Positions 54,901-64,000 of a DNA stretch of 64,000 nt are shown one piece after another. Source of the stretch: Akkermansiaceae bacterium (GTDB lineage Bacteria; Verrucomicrobiota; Verrucomicrobiia; Verrucomicrobiales; Akkermansiaceae); the NCBI GenBank assembly GCA_905181965.1, contig CAJIZY010000014.1, positions 62,001 to 126,000 of the forward strand. The letters run 5' to 3'. Position 1 is the first letter of the stretch; every line of letters starts with the position of its first letter. Under the pieces are notes generated by a model, which saw only the letters and a list, made by a program, of their open reading frames with translations, did no database searches and had not been told where the DNA came from. The position numbers were made by a program, and so were the translations under genes.

Positions 54901-57560
54901 GCTCCTTGGGGAGATGATTGACTTGCCGAATCTGAGGTGGCACGGCCGTCGTGTAAGATCGGTTGGCTACGCCAGGGGTGGGAGCAAAACTGCCCTGTGT
55001 TCCACCTGAGATTTCTCCGGTGAGGGAAAGGGCGAAGCTGATATCACTACTGCGACTGCTGCCCTGGTGGATTTCGACTGCGATAATATTGGTTCCTGCG
55101 ACAAACGCACTTGCGGGGATAGTCAGAGTATCATTGGCATTATTACCAACCGTATTGTTCGCGTATTCGTCGAAGGGGGCATTGTTGGTGAGGCCGGCGT
55201 GACGCGCAACTTCCGTGCCATTTACGTAAATGGCGTAGGCATCGTCGTAGGTGACCGAGATAGTGAAGTTCACGAATGTGGAAGGATCAGGAATGTTGGT
55301 TGAACCTCGGAAGTAGGTGGTGGCGTAGCGGCCTCCCGCGGGTCCAGAATTCACGGTTGTAACCTCGTCAGAATCTCCGTAGCCAAGTTCAGCGGCGCCA
55401 CTGCTCCAACTTGAGTCGTCAAATTCGCTGGCGCGCCATGAGGTTCCTTGGTTGCTCCCGTCGTCGAGATATTTCCAGGTCGCGGTATTGGCGATGTAGT
55501 TAACGGGGCCTCCTCCTCCTCCGCTGTTTGAGGTGGCGGCAGGAAACCCGGACGCTCGCGCTTCCTCCGAGATCGTTATCGAGGAGAGGATTGATCAATT
55601 CGATGGAAGGACTGACTCGCGGGGTTCCGATGCCATCTCCCACAGTGGGCCAGGGGAAGCCAAGTTGATAATCAACTTCATCGATGGTGGTTCCGGCGGG
55701 ATTACGAAGAGTAATCCGTTCCCCTGAATTCTTGAGAGAGGATCCGTTCGCGAAAGGTCCCAGCGCTTCCGAATATCCAAAATGAGATAGCATGGTCGCT
55801 GGATTTTCCGAGATGACTAAGTAACCTCCTGCCGGAAGGATGGCCCCGGCTGGGAATTCGAAATCAATTCCGCTGGAAAAATAATAGCCAGAGAGATCAA
55901 CAGAATTGTTACTGGGGTTGAATAGTTCAATGAACTCGGATCGAATCGTTTTGTTATCTTCGTCGTAATGGATTTCGTTAATGACGACTGAAGGTGGGGT
56001 GAAAGCCGGCGTCGTGAAAGTCTGGGAGGTTGAGGCCCAATTGCTGCCTGCGGCGTTTTGCGCAAAGGCGCGGAAGTAGTATTTCGTCGTGGGTTGAAGG
56101 TTAGAAATAAGGCGGGAAAATGAGCCGGGTTGGTTACTGCCAGGAACGGAAAGCTGCCAGTTTTCTGGAGTAGATTCTCCGTCAGTCGTTCCATAGTAAA
56201 TGGTGACGGTTGGGGGATCTCCGCCGGCATCACTCACTTCTCCGTTTAGGGTTGCGAAGGTGCCGTTGATTCGGCTTGCAGGTGAGTTGGTGATCATCGG
56301 TGGATTGACTTCCGTTGTGGAAAAGGTAGCGGTCGACGAGGCCCATGAGGTCCCTGCGGAGTTGGTCGTGGCTGCGCGGAAAAAGTAGGTCGTCCCAGGA
56401 GTGAGGTCTGAAATATTTTCGCTGTCGGAGCTGGTCTGTAAACCGAGGTCGAGTTGCGAATCCCAATTACCTGTACCGCCATCATTGTCTCCGTAATGAA
56501 TAACCAGGGTGGGGATTTCCCCGCCGGTCGAGTTGACGGTGGCCCCGATGGTGGCGCTGGTTCCCATGATGTTGCTTGCGGCGACGTTTTCCACGGTTGG
56601 TGGCGCGGAGGCGGTGGTGAAAGTTTCGCTCGAAGAAGCCCAATCCTCGCCTTGGGCGTTCGCGCCATAAGCGCGGTAAAAGTAGGTGGTGTTGGGCTGT
56701 AGGCCGATGAGGCTGGAGGAGAATTCTCCGGGGTTGGCTTGGGTTCCAAGATTCTGGGTATTGGCCCATGCCGCTGTGCTTCCTCCATCAGATGGTCCCC
56801 AATAAAGACTTATGGTGGGCAAACTGGTTCCCATTTCAATAAGGTTTCCCCGAATGGTCGCACTTGAGAAGGTGACTGTGGTTGGAGTGAGCGTAACGAC
56901 GGAAGGGCCCCCAGTAGGAATCTTCGTGGTAAAGGCGACCTCGCCGAATCCCACGCGAAAGCCACCGTGGTTGCTGACAAGTTGAAGGCCGATGTAGCGG
57001 GCCCCACTCGCTGCTGAAACGTCAAATGATTGCCCGCTATCGCCATTTCCAGTGCCTTGGGCGAGTGAAAAAGTCCCGTTGATTTTGGACCATCCACCGC
57101 TTGCAAAATTGTAGGAGGTGACAGTGCCGCTAGTTGCGGGGGGCGTGACCGTTGGGGAGGTAGCGTGGAAAATGTTGAAGCGATTGGTTCCCCGATCACG
57201 AGCATTATTTTCTTGGACGTTCCAAAGGTAGATTTGATCAAGATTGGGAGTTGGTGAACCGAGATCAAGAACGGTCCATGTGGTATTGTTACCCGACGGA
57301 GTTGAAAATCCCTGCCAATCGTCCGCCCATGCCGTGGAGTTGACGGTCCAGGTCGATGGATCATTAGGGTCGGGTTTTGACATGCCACTTCCGTTGATGA
57401 CCTGTAATGCCGCGCCATTTCCGGTTAGGCTATCGCCTTGGTGAAAGGCTTTGATGGAATTCGGAATAACCACATCGGCGGAGATAGGTTTTAGACTGAC
57501 CAAGGTGAGGAGAAGTGCCGCGGTGACGGTTGAAAAAACACGGGAAAATAGAGGCATCAT
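52000..57560 (-). CDS. Giant secreted fibronectin-III/lamin-tail/CotH-kinase protein, two frameshifts
   Basis: Three consecutive open frames form one gene of about 1850 codons. The first (57560-55500) has a signal peptide, a discoidin-like N-terminal domain, three fibronectin-type-III-like domains (each with TTYFFRA or TKYYFRA strands) and a lamin-tail domain (VVINEIHYDEDNKTIRSEFIEL). At about 55553 two bases are missing (GGSWRAS expected, GGSAS read). The second has a beta domain, a lamin-tail-associated region and the start of the CotH kinase. One extra A at about 53910 leads to the third, which completes CotH with an intact HPWDLDLTW metal motif, then a second lamin-tail domain and a DxDSDG-LLEYA plus terminal module. 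It is related to 5709-10820. Confidence 0.82.
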
Positions 57561-57820
57561 CTAAGTAGTTATTGAGTGGGTGAAAGGGGTAAGAGAAGGA
57601 TGTAAATTTGAATTCCAACTAGAGAACAGTAGCTTGGCAGAACACCTCGCTTTAATGAAGCCTTTAAAAGCTCGTAATGACCATTTTAATTGGCCCTGTA
57701 TTCATTGTTAATTGTAGGCCTCGCGGAGGGATATTTTATGCCCCCCTCGATTTGTTTGGTTTGTAGTATCACAAGATGCCTCCGAGGTGAATTGGAATGG
57801 GGAATCGTCGAGGGTGTGAT

Positions 57821-58771
57821 TCACGGAGTTCGTATTCGATTTACGCGGTAAAAGCGGTAGGCCTCCTCGGGGTCTTTGGCGTGAGAAAAATTGATGGCTG
57901 TAGGTGTGTCGGTTCCTTCAAAGGTGGATTCTGGAAGGTCGTCAAACCAGGTGATGAGGTCGGTCGAATATTCAACCTGATCGGTCCAACCAACGGCGGT
58001 TTGCCAGTTTAAGTTGATTCCGCCCAAAAAGTCGAATTGATGCGTCACCTCGACTTTGGTCATGTCGCCGACGGATTGTATGCTAATGTCGGCTACAAGA
58101 AGGAAGTTGTCGCCATGATTGGATGTAGAAAGAGCTGTGAGAGCCCACTCGAAAGCGAGGAAGCCGAGGTTGATAGGATCGCTCGAATTTGAGAATTTCG
58201 CGTCTTCAAAAATGGGGACCCCGTCGATGGACGCCGACCATTTGTTCTCCTCAAGATCGACAGTTGCGATGAGGTTAAAAAGTTCTCCTACTGCAAAGTC
58301 AAACAGAGTATCAAACTGGTTCGTGCTATTTTCCCTCCAGATTCCAAATTGTGAGTTAGTAATTTCTGGGTGTTGATTGTCAAAGCGGATGGAGGCAAGG
58401 CGATTTCCGACTGTATTGTAAATAGTGAGATAAAAATCGTCCCGTTGATCGTTAGTCGAGTCCTCAATACCAATAAGGGTATTGATTTCTACGATAGGTT
58501 TTTCAGATGCGATATGGTCGTAATCGAGGTCGAGTGCGACAAAAGTGAATTGAGAGGTCGGTTGTGAAAAACCAAGAGTTGCTGTATTCAGGAGGCCGGG
58601 GAGAACATTCCCATCGATGGTCTGAGCACCTGAAATGGTATCGTTCGAAATCCAATTATCGTTTCCAGACCAATTGTTGGGGCCTGCGGAAAAGGTATCA
58701 AAGTCGGTGTCGTAAAGGATCTCGCCTTGAAGAGCGTGAATGAGGAAAAGAAGTGTAAAAAACGTTTTCAC
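57821..58771 (-). CDS. Secreted beta-rich protein with shared C-terminal module
   Basis: The 316-residue protein has a signal peptide (KTFFTLLFLIHALQG). The central 200 residues (DTFSAGPNNWSGNDNW...FVALDLDYDH...SIDGVPIFEDA) look like a concanavalin-like beta sandwich; I do not recognise the family. The last 75 residues (GGINLNWQTAVGWTDQVEYSTDLITWFDDL, ending RFYRVNRIRTP) match the short C-terminal module of other secreted proteins in the window. It is encoded on the same strand as the giant CotH gene, 260 bases upstream of it; that gap holds no gene I can support. Confidence 0.7.
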   Translation of the reverse strand: MKTFFTLLFLIHALQGEILYDTDFDTFSAGPNNWSGNDNWISNDTISGAQTIDGNVLPGLLNTATLGFSQPTSQFTFVALDLDYDHIASEKPIVEINTLIGIEDSTNDQRDDFYLTIYNTVGNRLASIRFDNQHPEITNSQFGIWRENSTNQFDTLFDFAVGELFNLIATVDLEENKWSASIDGVPIFEDAKFSNSSDPINLGFLAFEWALTALSTSNHGDNFLLVADISIQSVGDMTKVEVTHQFDFLGGINLNWQTAVGWTDQVEYSTDLITWFDDLPESTFEGTDTPTAINFSHAKDPEEAYRFYRVNRIRTP

Positions 58772-58950
58772 GGGGTAAGTTTTAACACGTCGGGGTTAAG
58801 ACCAGTTTTTAGCGACTTGGTATCCTAGGATAACGGCTACCACGTGATTAAAAAGTCAGAAGTAAACGGATTAGCTTACTCCTCACCAAGTTATTCCACG
58901 CAATGCCGCAGATCAGGTTAAAAGCTAAAGAGAAGGCGGCAACTGTGCCC

Positions 58951-59565
<615 letters not shown>

Positions 59566-59864
59566 TTCTTGATGAGCGGTTAATTGTTTGGGGGGGACAG
59601 TCAAGAATCCTGACTCTCATTAGGAGTGACGGAGTGAACAGAGTTTTGGTTACAAAAACTAAAGTATTTTTTGGGAAGCTTATCAGTCTGCAATTTACTT
59701 AAGTAATCATTACAAAATAAGAACGCCCCCTTTTTTCGGAGTTGCGACCTTTTCTTCTCAGGTTTTGTTTTGAGTCTCCGTCGATTTCATCGGCTTTACT
59801 TAGCGGGTTAGCAATTGAGATGAGAGACCGGAATTAGGAAATGGGAAAGATGCGCACCTCTTGT

Positions 59865-60858
59865 TCATGCTGGCGCCCAGTCACTACCATCGGCGAATAC
59901 GGTTTTCCAGGTGTGGTGTATTTTTTTTGGGTCGGCGAGATCAACGGTGATGAGTTTTCCGCCTTTCTTTAACTTATGGGCACCATATCCGGCGTGACCG
60001 GTCGCGCGACCGTAAACCATTTCGATTCCGTCCCAGGTCCCACTGTAGTCATTGACGTGGTCGTGGCCACAGAAGCAGGCTTTTACGTCTCCAAATTTTT
60101 TGAGTTTTGCGATGGCGCTCCCATCTTCGCCATAGGTGCAAACAGATTCTTTAAAGATACCCTTTGCGATTTTTTTTTGCCAGACGGTATCATATTGAAG
60201 CAAGGGAATGTGGAGGAAGCATAACACGGGTGACTTGGAGGGTTTTTGCATCGTGAGCCACTTTTCTTGGGCTGCTTGGACGCCTTGTCCGACTTGTCTT
60301 GAGACAGAGAAGTTCCATGAGTTGGCGGTCGTCGGAGTTGGTGACGGAGATACGGTAGTTTCCCCCGTCATGGCCGCCGCGATAAAGGCTGTTTTTGGCT
60401 TCGGTCAGAGTGACCTGAGCGGCAGCGTAGTCGTCGAGGCGATCGTGATTTCCCCAATTGAAGAGCCATGGTTTTCTCAACGAAGTGATTTTTTTGAGCG
60501 AGTAATCGAAGAACTCTTGGCCCTGACCGCGCGGGTTATCACTCCAGAGGTCCCCAGTGATTGCTAAAAGATGAGGGTCGGTGTTTTCGATCATACGCTT
60601 CATATCCTCGACAGTTTGTAAGTCCGCCTTCTCACCAAATTTTTTGCGGTCACAAAAAAAATGGATGTCGGTGAATTGCAAGATCCGTAGTTTGTCGCCC
60701 TCGACCTTAAGCTGGGCCTTCCGGGGAAGGTCTTTTTTAGCTTTCGCGATGCCCATGAACATCGCCTGACGGAGATCCTTGGGGCCGTTCCGGGCCTTGG
60801 AGTGGTTGGTGGAGACACCTGCAGCGACAGAGGTGGACAGGAAGTATCGTCGGTTCAT
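59865..60858 (-). CDS. Exported metallophosphoesterase, frameshifted
   Basis: The first frame (60858-60190) begins with a Tat-like signal (MNRRYFLSTSVAAGV) and carries LRILQFTDIHFF (D-x-H), LLAITGDLWSDNP (GDxxS/D) and LFNWGNHDRLDDY (GNHD). One extra base at about 60294 ends it; the other frame resumes with VGQGVQAAQEKW and continues with LCFLHIPLLQYD and KACFCGHDHVNDYSG (GHDH) to the stop at 59865. The complete enzyme would be about 330 residues with all metallophosphoesterase motifs. Its substrate is unknown. It differs from the phosphoesterase at 10973. Confidence 0.82.
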
Positions 60859-61086
60859 TGTAACTGTAGCAGCTTAAAATGGGGAGCTTGCCAGACAATA
60901 AAAGAACTACCAAATCGTCTAAGATTTTAAGACAAGTTAAGTAATCGCCCTGATGTGAGCTGGCTTGGAAGAGAATTCCAGTTGACCGAGGCCTTCTTCG
61001 AAACTAAATGGAACGCGTTCTTGAGGTTGACCTAGCCAATCGAAAGAAACTTTTCAACTTTTCTCAGTTAGGAACCAAATAAGATC

Positions 61087-61296
61087 ATGGCCTCAACACA
61101 AGCGCGCAATAAAAATAGAAATCGTCCCACGAAGTCGAATTCGGCACGAAACAAACGTCAAAGCGACCACCGTAAGCGTCTTGTGGCTTTAGGTATGGAT
61201 GAAGCTACCGTGGCTGCAATGAACCCCAAGGACGTTCGTGATAAGCTAAAGCATCCTGCTAAAGTGGCAAAAGAGTGTGCGGCCAAAGAGTCCTAA
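61087..61296 (+). CDS. Small basic protein of unknown function
   Basis: The 69-residue product (ATG 61087) is rich in asparagine, lysine and arginine in its first half (ARNKNRNRPTKSNSARNKRQ). It then has two short helices (HRKRLVALGMDEATVAAM and PKDVRDKLKHPAKVAKE). The composition suggests nucleic-acid binding, but no known domain is recognised. It stands alone with its own upstream gap and a terminator about 120 bases downstream, which supports expression. It could be a short conserved protein of this lineage. Confidence 0.6.
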   Translation: MASTQARNKNRNRPTKSNSARNKRQSDHRKRLVALGMDEATVAAMNPKDVRDKLKHPAKVAKECAAKES

Positions 61297-61418
61297 TTGG
61301 ATTCAAAAGGCTGCCTATTCTCATAGACTGGCCGATTCCACTCGTATCTTTCTCGTAGATATTTTGCGAGAATTCAAAAGGTCTTGCAAAAAACCAGGGA
61401 CGTAGAGTTCCCCGTGAC

Positions 61419-61457
61419 AACCGTAGTGCGGAATCTCTCCTGGCTACGGTTTTTTAT
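61419..61457 (+). terminator. Intrinsic terminator downstream of the small basic protein gene
   Basis: Arms AACCGTAG (61419-61426) and CTACGGTT (61444-61451) are followed by TTTTTT. It lies in the 321-base gap 61297-61617. The rest of that gap shows no supported gene; a small RNA upstream of the terminator is possible but unproven. Confidence 0.6.
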
Positions 61458-61617
61458 ATTCGTCTTCATGGGGTGAGCTTTGTTAATTGGCATTGAAGGA
61501 TCTCCCGTTGTTTTACACTCGATCAAAAAGAAGTCAGTAAGCCTAGTTGCTATGATCTTCGATTGAGATGAATTGAAACGGGGCATTCCTCTCAGCCGTT
61601 AGCTTGGAGGGCTGGAA

Positions 61618-62925
61618 CTAGAACGAGTAGTTTGCTCCCACTCCCAGAGTCAGGCCGGTGAGATTCAGATCAAAATCGCTCTCGCCGACGGATTCGCGAA
61701 GGGATTCGTTCCAGTCATAGCGGGTGTTTGCTTCGATCGTCCAGGAGTCGTTAATTTGGTAACCCACAGATCCTTGGAGGTAGTATCCAAAGAGAACATC
61801 AGCTCCAGAGTTGTGGAAACCGGCGGAGCCGATTTGTAATGGAGCACCTCCGTTGGTGACTTGAATAAGTTGATCACTGCGGCTGGCGTCCCAGTCTGCG
61901 ATATTCAAAACGAGGCCAGTCCCGATGCCGGCAAAGAAGCGACTATCAGTTCGATAAACAGCGCTCGCTCCGAGCGAAAGTCCAAATAAGTTCACTTCGA
62001 GTGATTCGTTAATCGAATCCCGAAACAGAGCAGTATCGGTGGATCGTAATTCGTCTATAAAGTTGCGTCCTGCAGGCTCCACTGGGAGAAGGGGCGCAAT
62101 AGCTCCGGGTGATCCGGTGTAGGGCGGGTTTGGAAGAATAAGCCCAGTAGAGTCGAAACTGTCGATTGCTCTGACATCGAAAATATTGCGGCGCTCGTTG
62201 GCGTTGAGGGTATTTAGTTCGCCTTGACGGCCCCCAATACTGGTATAGCTGAAAGTCAGGTCTGGCCCGGCGCTCCAACCATTTCCCATATCGATGAGAT
62301 GGCTCAAGCTAAAGTAAGGAGAGACTTCCCAATTATCGCTTTCTCTCCAGCTGGTGGGCGAGGAAGTTGAAGGCTGATCGATCACTCGGCGTTCTCCTCC
62401 GGTGGCTGTCATGAGAAGATTGTTTCCCTGAAGCTGATCTTGGGTTTGGTAAGAGTAATCGGTTGTTCTGCCGGTGGCTGGAGTACGGGGCCCAGGGTTG
62501 ACGAAGCCATTGTCGTAGGCCCGTGCGATGGCTCCGGTTTCCGCTCCGATTCCAGCGGGCTGGGTGAAGGAGCTATTTCCGAAAACGCTCGGAGCAGCCA
62601 GGTTTGTATTCCCGGTGTTGAAGTTGATGTTTCCAATCTTACGCCATGAAATTCCTGCCCCAAAATTCCATCTGTCATTAGGGACTGACAAGGGCTGGAT
62701 CTGCGCGATGATTTCTTTATGGGAACCGAGGCCACTCTTGGCGGAACCGAGGCCACTCTTGGCGGAACCGAGGCCACTCTTAGCGGAACCGAGGCCACTC
62801 TTGGCGGAACCGAGGCCACTCTTGGCGGAACCGAGGCCACTCTTAGCTGAGTAGATGACATCATCTCCGGCCGCAACGGGCAGGACACTTAAGGCAAAGG
62901 ATGCGAATCTGAATTTTAGGTTCAT
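61618..62925 (-). CDS. Outer-membrane beta-barrel protein with N-terminal SAKSGLG repeats
   Basis: From ATG 62925 (signal peptide NLKFRFASFALSVLPVAAGDD) the protein is about 435 residues. Six exact SAKSGLG heptads follow residue 25. The remainder is made of amphipathic beta strands with aromatic ends (WEVSPYFSLSHLIDMGNGW, GPDLTFSYTSIGG, VNLFGLSLGASAVYRTD, GYYLQGSVGYQI, LNLTGLTLGVGANYSF), ending in phenylalanine, the C-terminal signature of outer-membrane barrels. It lies 19 bases after the stop of the DUF11 gene, so co-transcription is likely. The repeat is probably a flexible exposed or periplasmic linker. Confidence 0.78.
   Translation of the reverse strand: MNLKFRFASFALSVLPVAAGDDVIYSAKSGLGSAKSGLGSAKSGLGSAKSGLGSAKSGLGSAKSGLGSHKEIIAQIQPLSVPNDRWNFGAGISWRKIGNINFNTGNTNLAAPSVFGNSSFTQPAGIGAETGAIARAYDNGFVNPGPRTPATGRTTDYSYQTQDQLQGNNLLMTATGGERRVIDQPSTSSPTSWRESDNWEVSPYFSLSHLIDMGNGWSAGPDLTFSYTSIGGRQGELNTLNANERRNIFDVRAIDSFDSTGLILPNPPYTGSPGAIAPLLPVEPAGRNFIDELRSTDTALFRDSINESLEVNLFGLSLGASAVYRTDSRFFAGIGTGLVLNIADWDASRSDQLIQVTNGGAPLQIGSAGFHNSGADVLFGYYLQGSVGYQINDSWTIEANTRYDWNESLRESVGESDFDLNLTGLTLGVGANYSF
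62723..62848 (-). repeat. 21-bp tandem repeat coding SAKSGLG (6 copies)
   Basis: Six consecutive 21-base units (GAACCGAGGCCACTCTTGGCG on the plus strand, with TTAGCG/TTAGCT variants in units 3 and 6) encode six identical heptads just after the signal peptide of the barrel protein. Near-identity at the DNA level suggests recent expansion. Copy-number change would not alter the frame. Confidence 0.93.
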
Positions 62926-62944
62926 GGTGAAAAAGTTGTTATGA

Positions 62945-64000
62945 TTATTGATCTGCATCTCTCTTGATGACGCGGTAGAGGCGGAGTTTTTCTCCTGATG
63001 GATGGCTGATGGTTTTGGGTGGACCATTGTCGATCCATTGTAATCGTGTTCCTCCAGCAGTGATATCCGGAACGACGTTGTTCCAGGCTTCCCCATTCTG
63101 ACTGTATTGGACAGTGTAAGTTGCCCCGATTTGAGAAGGGAATTCTATCAGGACATCGCCATTCTCGAGAACTTCGCATCGGTCCACTTCGACTCCTTCG
63201 CCTGCGCTTTGATTTTCGACTCTGTCGAGTAACTCGATTTCAAAGGTGGGCTCGAATCCTCCCGAGGCATCGGCCTGGAGGTATTCAACAGTGAGCTCGA
63301 TGCTTTCGCCGCTTTCAAGAGCTTGGTTAAAAAGGAGGAAGGAATTACCAAGCACGTCTCCTTGGGAATTGGCGACGGTGACTTCGATAGGAAGCCCGCC
63401 GACCAGCACTCGAAAGGCAGGGAGCGCTCCCTGGTTGTTGTTGGTGATCGTGACAGCTTGCTTGAAGAGTCCGGTTTGGAAATCGAGCTCAATGGCTCCA
63501 CCAGCGATCTCTGTATTTGAAGGGCTTACGATATCAGTCGCGATGGAGTTGGCATCGTCTTCCGGATTAAGGAGTGGTTCGTTGCTAGTATTGACCGTGG
63601 CTTGACTGGAGATGAGATCAACCCCTCCTTTTACGGTTCTGGGAATCTGGAAATAGTAAATGATAGAAGAAGAATTCCCGGCGGCGAGGTTGCCCACCGA
63701 CCAAATCGAATCAGCGAAGGTGGTTCCGTTTGCTGAGCTGATGGAATCGACGGTGACTCCCTCGGGCAGGACTTCACTAAGTTGCAAGCTAACCCCAGAG
63801 GCGTCACTGGGCCCTTGGTTGGTGACGGTTAAAGTGTGGAAGAGATTTTGCGGAAGGTTAAATCCTGCAAGCACCGGATCGCGTGAGCTTTCGGCCAAGA
63901 CGGCAAGGTCAACCTCGCGGGTGATATTGCGAGAGGAAGTCACCGATTCGTCGCCAGTATTGATTTGAGCTTGGTCGACGGCACTCACTGATGAGGTGCT
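62945..64000 (-). CDS. Surface protein with DUF11-type repeats, partial (5' end outside window)
   Basis: The frame is open to base 64000, so the start lies beyond the window; only 350 residues are visible. DUF11/conserved-repeat strands are evident: LFHTLTVTNQGPSDASGVSLQLSEVLPEGVTV, SIWSVGNLAAGNSSSIIYYFQI, and a later VTITNNNQGALPAFRVLV segment. The last 75 residues (VLIEFPSQIGATYTVQYSQNGEAW, then RLYRVIKR) are the short C-terminal module shared with other secreted proteins here. It likely forms extended immunoglobulin-like stalks on the cell surface. It is the upstream partner of the barrel gene. Confidence 0.8.
   Translation of the reverse strand, partial: STSSVSAVDQAQINTGDESVTSSRNITREVDLAVLAESSRDPVLAGFNLPQNLFHTLTVTNQGPSDASGVSLQLSEVLPEGVTVDSISSANGTTFADSIWSVGNLAAGNSSSIIYYFQIPRTVKGGVDLISSQATVNTSNEPLLNPEDDANSIATDIVSPSNTEIAGGAIELDFQTGLFKQAVTITNNNQGALPAFRVLVGGLPIEVTVANSQGDVLGNSFLLFNQALESGESIELTVEYLQADASGGFEPTFEIELLDRVENQSAGEGVEVDRCEVLENGDVLIEFPSQIGATYTVQYSQNGEAWNNVVPDITAGGTRLQWIDNGPPKTISHPSGEKLRLYRVIKRDADQ

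Noticed and set aside
57561..57820. Small gene or RNA in the gap between the giant CotH gene and the beta-rich protein
   Set aside because: Only short frames and a weak GAGGG/CCCTC pairing are present; nothing supports a feature.
61374..61586. 70-codon minus-strand frame next to the barrel gene
   Set aside because: It spans a likely terminator, has no motif and reads as random composition.
62723..62848. CRISPR array
   Set aside because: The units are directly adjacent 21-mers with no unique spacers and they encode a protein repeat.
62409..62888. Frames reading PRVASVP or AEPRPLL repeats across the 21-bp array
   Set aside because: They are shadow frames of the SAKSGLG repeat of the barrel protein.

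Overview
The window looks like a chromosomal segment from a free-living, probably aquatic member of the Verrucomicrobia (Verrucomicrobiales-like). This is inferred from gene content. Secreted CotH-kinase/lamin-tail proteins, DUF1080 and ThuA proteins, a DUF1592 cytochrome c paired with DUF1552, FG-GAP and LamG secreted proteins and BlaI/M56 pairs are typical of the Planctomycetes-Verrucomicrobia group. The gram-negative outer-membrane barrel fits the same group. I saw no tRNA, rRNA, CRISPR array, phage or insertion sequence.

Layout. 1-2.8 kb: end of a DUF1080 protein, a flavoprotein, a LysR-like remnant and a small overlapping membrane-protein pair (GYF_2/CD225-like and DUF2752). 2.8-4.6 kb: molybdenum cofactor operon moaC, mobA-moaD fusion, moaE. 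4.7-13.8 kb: SprT-like protein, a 1703-residue CotH protein, a phosphoesterase, DUF1080 and ThuA. 13.8-17 kb: thiL, a CPBP protease and pabB. 17-19.8 kb: a TPR protein and a pseudokinase-sulfatase-modifying-factor fusion. 19.9-26.7 kb: complete F-type ATP synthase operon (atpB-E-F-H-A-G-D-C), with a CRP-type palindrome upstream and a strong terminator downstream.

27-36 kb: a repeat-containing lipoprotein, an FG-GAP protein and an oxidoreductase. These are followed by glycan-oriented genes: a GH20-like protein, a sialate O-acetylesterase-like protein and a sialidase-like protein. 36-38.7 kb: BlaI repressor and M56 sensor protease with a perfect 18-bp inverted repeat upstream. 38.7-46 kb: an interrupted DUF3445 gene, the DUF1552/DUF1592 pair, and a FAD oxidoreductase with a membrane partner. 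46-52 kb: a LamG protein and a sugar-acid locus (IlvD/Edd dehydratase, DapA-family enzyme, GntP permease). 52-64 kb: a second giant CotH protein, small secreted proteins, a phosphoesterase, an outer-membrane protein with a 7-residue tandem repeat, and a partial DUF11 surface protein.

Two features cut across the window. First, eleven genes are interrupted, mostly by single-base indels, including atpF and atpA; a real disruption of both in the only ATP synthase operon is unlikely, so indel errors in the assembly are the best explanation. Second, five secreted proteins end in the same kind of short C-terminal module (beta strand, a Y/V-x-[EQ]-x-S...W core, then a final aromatic-x-R-V strand), which may be a shared, poorly described surface or sorting domain.
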